The notes under the pieces were generated by a model. The model saw only the letters and a list, made by a program, of their open reading frames with translations, was not told the DNA's origin and ran no database searches. A program made the translations under genes and the position numbers. DNA of 64,000 nt from Chondrilla cf. caribensis (lineage: Eukaryota > Porifera > Demospongiae > Chondrillida > Chondrillidae), in the NCBI GenBank assembly GCA_964020155.1, contig OZ026551.1:2534018-2598017 (forward strand), written 5' to 3'. Shown here piece after piece: positions 60,649 through 64,000 of this stretch; within the stretch, counting starts at the first letter, position 1, and the number at the start of each line of letters is the position of its first letter.

Positions 60649-62612
60649 GTGAGTAAAACTGCATAATTGGTTCTGATTTTCAATAATATGTTTTGGGCTT
60701 CTCGGCTTAGATCTACATTATTCACAATTCCATTTATCAATAATATTAAAGTACTAATGATTTATAATCATTTGTCCATATATGAAGGTAAACAAATAAT
60801 TATCAAACTTTCACCGATTGAATTTTCAACCTTGTAAGAACCAATAGACCTGCTTATCAACCAGTAACTGCCTTTAATGCACAGTTGGTCAATATCCTTA
60901 TTTAAATCTCACACATATTTACTGTCTGGTGAATATTGCAATTATCATGAATATGTAGGCAATTAAAAGGTCATGCACTTTTAAGAGTGAGAGAGATTTG
61001 CTAAAGTGGAAGCAAATGAGTCCTTTGTACAACCTTTAGCATTACATTGAGACACAGCAGATGCATCACCTGACTGCAATATGAGATAGACGTTACATTA
61101 GCCATTAATCATGTCTCAACAATAAATGGAAATTCTGTGTCGTTGAGACAATAAGCAAACTTTCTCAGATGTCAGTAAGGGTACAAGTATGTCAACACTT
61201 GCCGCCTATTCTCTTCATTCTTGTAAAGGCATCCAAAAAGTAATCAAATTATGAACATAAGACAAACCTCTTGTATCATCACTGATACATCAATCCCTAC
61301 CTTTCAGCACCCCTGAAACACATCTACAAAATTAATGTACATATGTGGTTTTCACATGGAAATGCACATTTCAGCAAAATTTAAGATGATTTTTGTATTG
61401 GATTTTCACGATACTTGCGGTGAAGGATATATTCAAATCCAAATTTGTTTTATTATAATTAAAATAATAGAGTTTACAATTAAAGACACCATTTCTTATG
61501 TAAACTCAGCATTTATTCAGTTCAAAGTCCTAAACAAGAAAATTAATGACAAGAGACCCATTTTAGAGTAAGAATTAGCATAAATATGGCTTGAAATAAA
61601 ACATGGCTGATATACACTAGTGAAAAACTAATTTTGTTTATTCTGCAGTTAGAAATTTGCCACAATTACATAGTGATTTATATCAACACTGAATAAAAGC
61701 TAAAATGAAGCTGAAAATTTTTTGTACATCATGACCAAATTTGTTACCCTAAATAAACTCTAATAGTTGCACACAAAGTTGATGATATGTTTTCATTCTA
61801 TTCCTCAAATATGATCAACAAGTGTTAATCTAGGCTGTGACATGACTATGAGTACTTGGAAGGTACGTACGATGAGGAGTAAGGATGTTTTGAAAGAAGC
61901 CAATTTCATGATTGCCATGTTGTGCCAATTATCTTTGTACAACAAAAATGGAAGCTTCGATTAGTTGGAGTCTCTGGGTTTAAATTGTTCCAGTGTGAGC
62001 CAATTGGGACCATCTCAATATTCAAGCCAATCACTCCAACCTCACTATCTGAAGCAAACCAAGAAATCCAAAAAGCACACCTTGTATTTATTATCCCTGT
62101 CAGTTTAATGGTTCTTTGGGATCATAAATAAACCCATGTCTTAGGCAAAAGCAACACAATAAATTTTTCACTTTTTCATTCAATATTTGACAGCCATCAT
62201 AATAATACAATAGAGAATAAGAATAAGAGGCGCATACATGTACTTGTGGAAATTGCATCTCAATGCCCAACACATGCAAAAGTGTTTGCAGGGGCATAGG
62301 AACCATATAACCATGCAGGATGGGCTTGAACCACCTTGAATTGACACGAGGGAGCTCAGCTACAATCCCACCCCTGCATCTGTTGGTTATCTTGCCAAAA
62401 TCACCAATCGTAACAAGTTTTCAATCATATCATGCCATCTAATGTACTTAACGTGGGCATCATCAAAATCTGAGTATCCATAGCGGCGTCAAACAAAAAT
62501 TGGCTAGCTTCTAAGAGTGAATTTCCTGAAGGGAGCAATTTTCTCACCATAAAAGTATTTAGAAGCGGTTTGAATGCCAGTTTCAGTAGTTTTAGATAAT
62601 TTTTCATCTTTT
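60649..62612. other. Start of a long intron, nothing recognised
   Basis: Open frames at 61335-61571 and 61922-62131 have no recognisable domain and no splice support. The LTR candidate begins at 62613. Confidence 0.4.
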
Positions 62613-62880
62613 TGTAGTGGATAGGTCACAAACTCTTAAGTGTTTATTAAGTGATTCTTAAGTGATTGTCTAGACTGTGTCTTTAGTGATGTTATTTGTT
62701 TGCATTGATTTCGTTATCTATATCCTGTCAGTTAACTTGTGTGGCTTATGTGTGTTCTATTTAACCAAGTGTATTTTAGTTGTCAGTCATGCAATGCAAT
62801 GATCAGCAATTGAGCAGTAATAATCTAGTGACCAACGGTGTTTGCACGATAGTTCCGCCAAAGCGCTCCTCTTCCCGACA
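62613..62880 (+). repeat. Candidate 5' LTR of the Gypsy element
   Basis: Starts tgtagtggataggtc and ends ttcccgaca, the usual TG...CA form. It lies directly before the primer binding site. The partner LTR is outside the window, so the left edge is an estimate. Confidence 0.5.
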
Positions 62881-62882
62881 AT

Positions 62883-62900
62883 TGGTGAACCCCGACGTGA
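62883..62900 (+). promoter_or_regulatory. Primer binding site, tRNA-Trp type
   Basis: tggtgaaccccgacgtga resembles the complement of a tRNA-Trp 3' end (tggtgaccccgacgtg) with one extra A. It starts two bases after the LTR end. tRNA-Trp priming is known for the CsRn1 clade. Confidence 0.65.
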
Positions 62901-62903
62901 TCC

Positions 62904-63719
62904 ATGGAATCTGCAAATGTCAAAGAAGATAGCCCACCCTTGGTGGAACGCAACCCCCCCGGCACTAACGTCGCTGCTGTAAGCATCAAGCTCCCTCCAT
63001 TCTGGCCTGCTGACCCACATGTCTGGTTCGCTCAAGTTGAGGCCCAATTTGCCACCAGACACATCACACAACAGAGGACCATGTTCGACTATGTTGTGTC
63101 CTCTCTTCAACCGGAAGCCGTTACAGAGGTACGAGACCTCCTCCTCGCCCCGCCCGAAAACACGCCTTATGATGCCCTGAAGTCTCAGCTCATCAAAAGG
63201 ACCGCAGCCTCGGAGCAACGCCGTCTTCAGCAACTCTTCCACGCGGAAGAACTCGGAGACAGGAAGCCCTCGCAATTCCTCAGACGCCTACAACAACTTC
63301 TGGGTGACGCTGCCCACGGATTCGACCCAAAATTTTTACGCGAGTTATTCCTGCAGCGCCTGCCATCTAACGCCCGTATGGTCCTGGCATCGAGCAGCGA
63401 TGACGTCAGCCTGGACGAGCTAGCCCAACTTGCAGATCGCATCATGGACGTTTCGACACCCACAGTAGCCGCCGTTTCAAGTCCTTCCATGACATCAGAG
63501 CTGGAACAGCTTCGCTCGGAGGTTACTCGCCTCAATGCTCTCGTCCAGAAACTCCAATTGTCTACGCGAACTCAACCGCACATAAGAAATCCACGCTCCC
63601 GATCGCCAAGTCCACGAAGACCCCCGAACCTATGCTGGTATCATTTTCGTTTTGGTGACAACGCGCAGAAATGTAGGCCACCTTGCTCCAAATCGGGAAA
63701 CGACTCGGCCAGTCGCTAG
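62904..63719 (+). CDS. Gag protein of the CsRn1-type element
   Basis: A 271-residue structural protein that packages element RNA. The start is the first ATG after the primer site. The capsid-like region contains FWPADPHVWFAQVEAQFATR and a leucine-rich middle with QFLRRLQQLLGD. An RS-rich basic tract (RNPRSRSPSPRRPP) precedes the zinc knuckle CWYHFRFGDNAQKCRPPC, of type CX2HX9CX3C instead of the common CCHC. It ends SGNDSASR. Much more GC-rich than the surrounding introns. Confidence 0.88.
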   Translation: MESANVKEDSPPLVERNPPGTNVAAVSIKLPPFWPADPHVWFAQVEAQFATRHITQQRTMFDYVVSSLQPEAVTEVRDLLLAPPENTPYDALKSQLIKRTAASEQRRLQQLFHAEELGDRKPSQFLRRLQQLLGDAAHGFDPKFLRELFLQRLPSNARMVLASSSDDVSLDELAQLADRIMDVSTPTVAAVSSPSMTSELEQLRSEVTRLNALVQKLQLSTRTQPHIRNPRSRSPSPRRPPNLCWYHFRFGDNAQKCRPPCSKSGNDSASR

Positions 63720-64000
63720 CGGCGACGAGCGCACCTGGCCAGCCTTCAAGTCGCCTATTCTTCCTCCGAGACTACGCCTCAGGTACACGTTTTCTTGTTG
63801 ACACTGGTGCCGAAGTGAGTGTCATACCGCCCTCTCCTTCTGAACACCATCGCAACAAGGACTCAAAACTCATCCTTCAGGCAGTCTAACTCTCAACCTC
63901 GGACTACGCAGAACCTTTAGATGGATTTTCGTTATCGCTGACGTACAGAATCCTATCTTGGGTGCTGATTTTCTCCGTAATTTTGGACTCCTCGTGGACA
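63683..64000 (+). pseudogene. Protease and start of pol, frameshifted
   Basis: It overlaps gag in the -1 frame, as in elements expressed by frameshifting. The aspartic protease active site FLVDTGAEVSVIPP is intact. Near 63887 the frame ends after LILQAV, while the continuing family pattern SLTLNLGLRRTFRWIFVIAD and NPILGADFLRNFGLLVD lies in another frame. A small deletion has therefore broken pol in this copy. The rest lies outside the window. Confidence 0.75.

Larger units (their letters stand above)
62613..64000 (+). mobile_element. CsRn1-type Ty3/Gypsy LTR retrotransposon, 5' part
   Basis: The order is LTR, tRNA-Trp primer site, gag, then protease, running off the window. The gag zinc motif CX2HX9CX3C together with the primer type marks the CsRn1 clade. 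It lies in the plus orientation inside the giant gene's last visible intron. Confidence 0.8.

Noticed and set aside
61922..62131. Open frame near the end of the visible gene
   Set aside because: No acceptor and donor in a useful phase and no family resemblance.
62300..62380. Possible tRNA-like stretch (ggcttgaaccacc)
   Set aside because: No cloverleaf can be drawn and the A and B boxes are missing.

Overview
The window is animal nuclear DNA. It is AT-rich and full of spliceosomal introns (GT donors, AG acceptors), and it is dense with metazoan-type transposable elements: three piggyBac copies, Tc1/mariner, PIF/Harbinger-like, a Penelope-like retroelement with a GIY-YIG nuclease, a CR1/L2-like LINE, a CsRn1-type Ty3/Gypsy element and many short inverted-repeat elements. 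No bacterial operons, rRNA, tRNA or CRISPR array was seen. A marine invertebrate, possibly a sponge, would fit; that is inference.

One host gene appears to run along the plus strand from about 1871 to 60648 and beyond. I read about 33 exons, and almost all neighbouring exons join in a consistent codon phase. It encodes a long helical N-terminal region and then an AAA+ Walker A loop (GCAGCGKS) that is split by an intron. Its architecture and a few motifs suggest an RNF213/mysterin-like giant AAA+ ubiquitin ligase. The rest of the AAA core and any RING module would lie to the right of the window. Exons are sparse up to about 48.6 kb and dense from 48.6 to 60.6 kb. Two exon joins do not fit in phase (26.8 to 33.2 kb and 39.8 to 40.3 kb).

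The introns are the mobile-element store. By region: 0.1-0.8 kb a 631-bp inverted-repeat element; 2.5-4.9 kb an apparently intact piggyBac; 5.5-6.3 kb a Harbinger-like remnant; 7.2-9.1 kb a dispersed repeat plus LINE pieces; 9.6-10.4 kb a deleted piggyBac; 11.4-12.1 kb nested short elements; 13.3-15.9 kb an intact Penelope-like element with target duplication and a hammerhead-like motif; 18.2-20.1 kb short elements; 21.8-25.4 kb nested short elements; 26.3, 28.1 and 29.6 kb fold-back elements; 30.5-33.1 kb a Tc1 transposon that seems to carry a BEN-domain gene; 34.0-35.9 kb two more short elements; 41.2-45.5 kb a second piggyBac broken by an insertion; 45.5-48.4 kb a pile of fold-back and inverted-repeat elements; 55.3-56.6 kb a second Tc1 copy; 62.6 kb to the end the 5' part of a CsRn1-type LTR retrotransposon.

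The most interesting signals are the Tc1 element with a divergent BEN-domain gene between shared inverted ends, the Penelope element with its hammerhead-like core and a solo end fragment elsewhere, and a recurring class of short elements that start GTG, end CAC and sit in 4-bp AT-rich duplications (four sequence families, six copies). All identifications are by eye from sequence; none was checked against a database.
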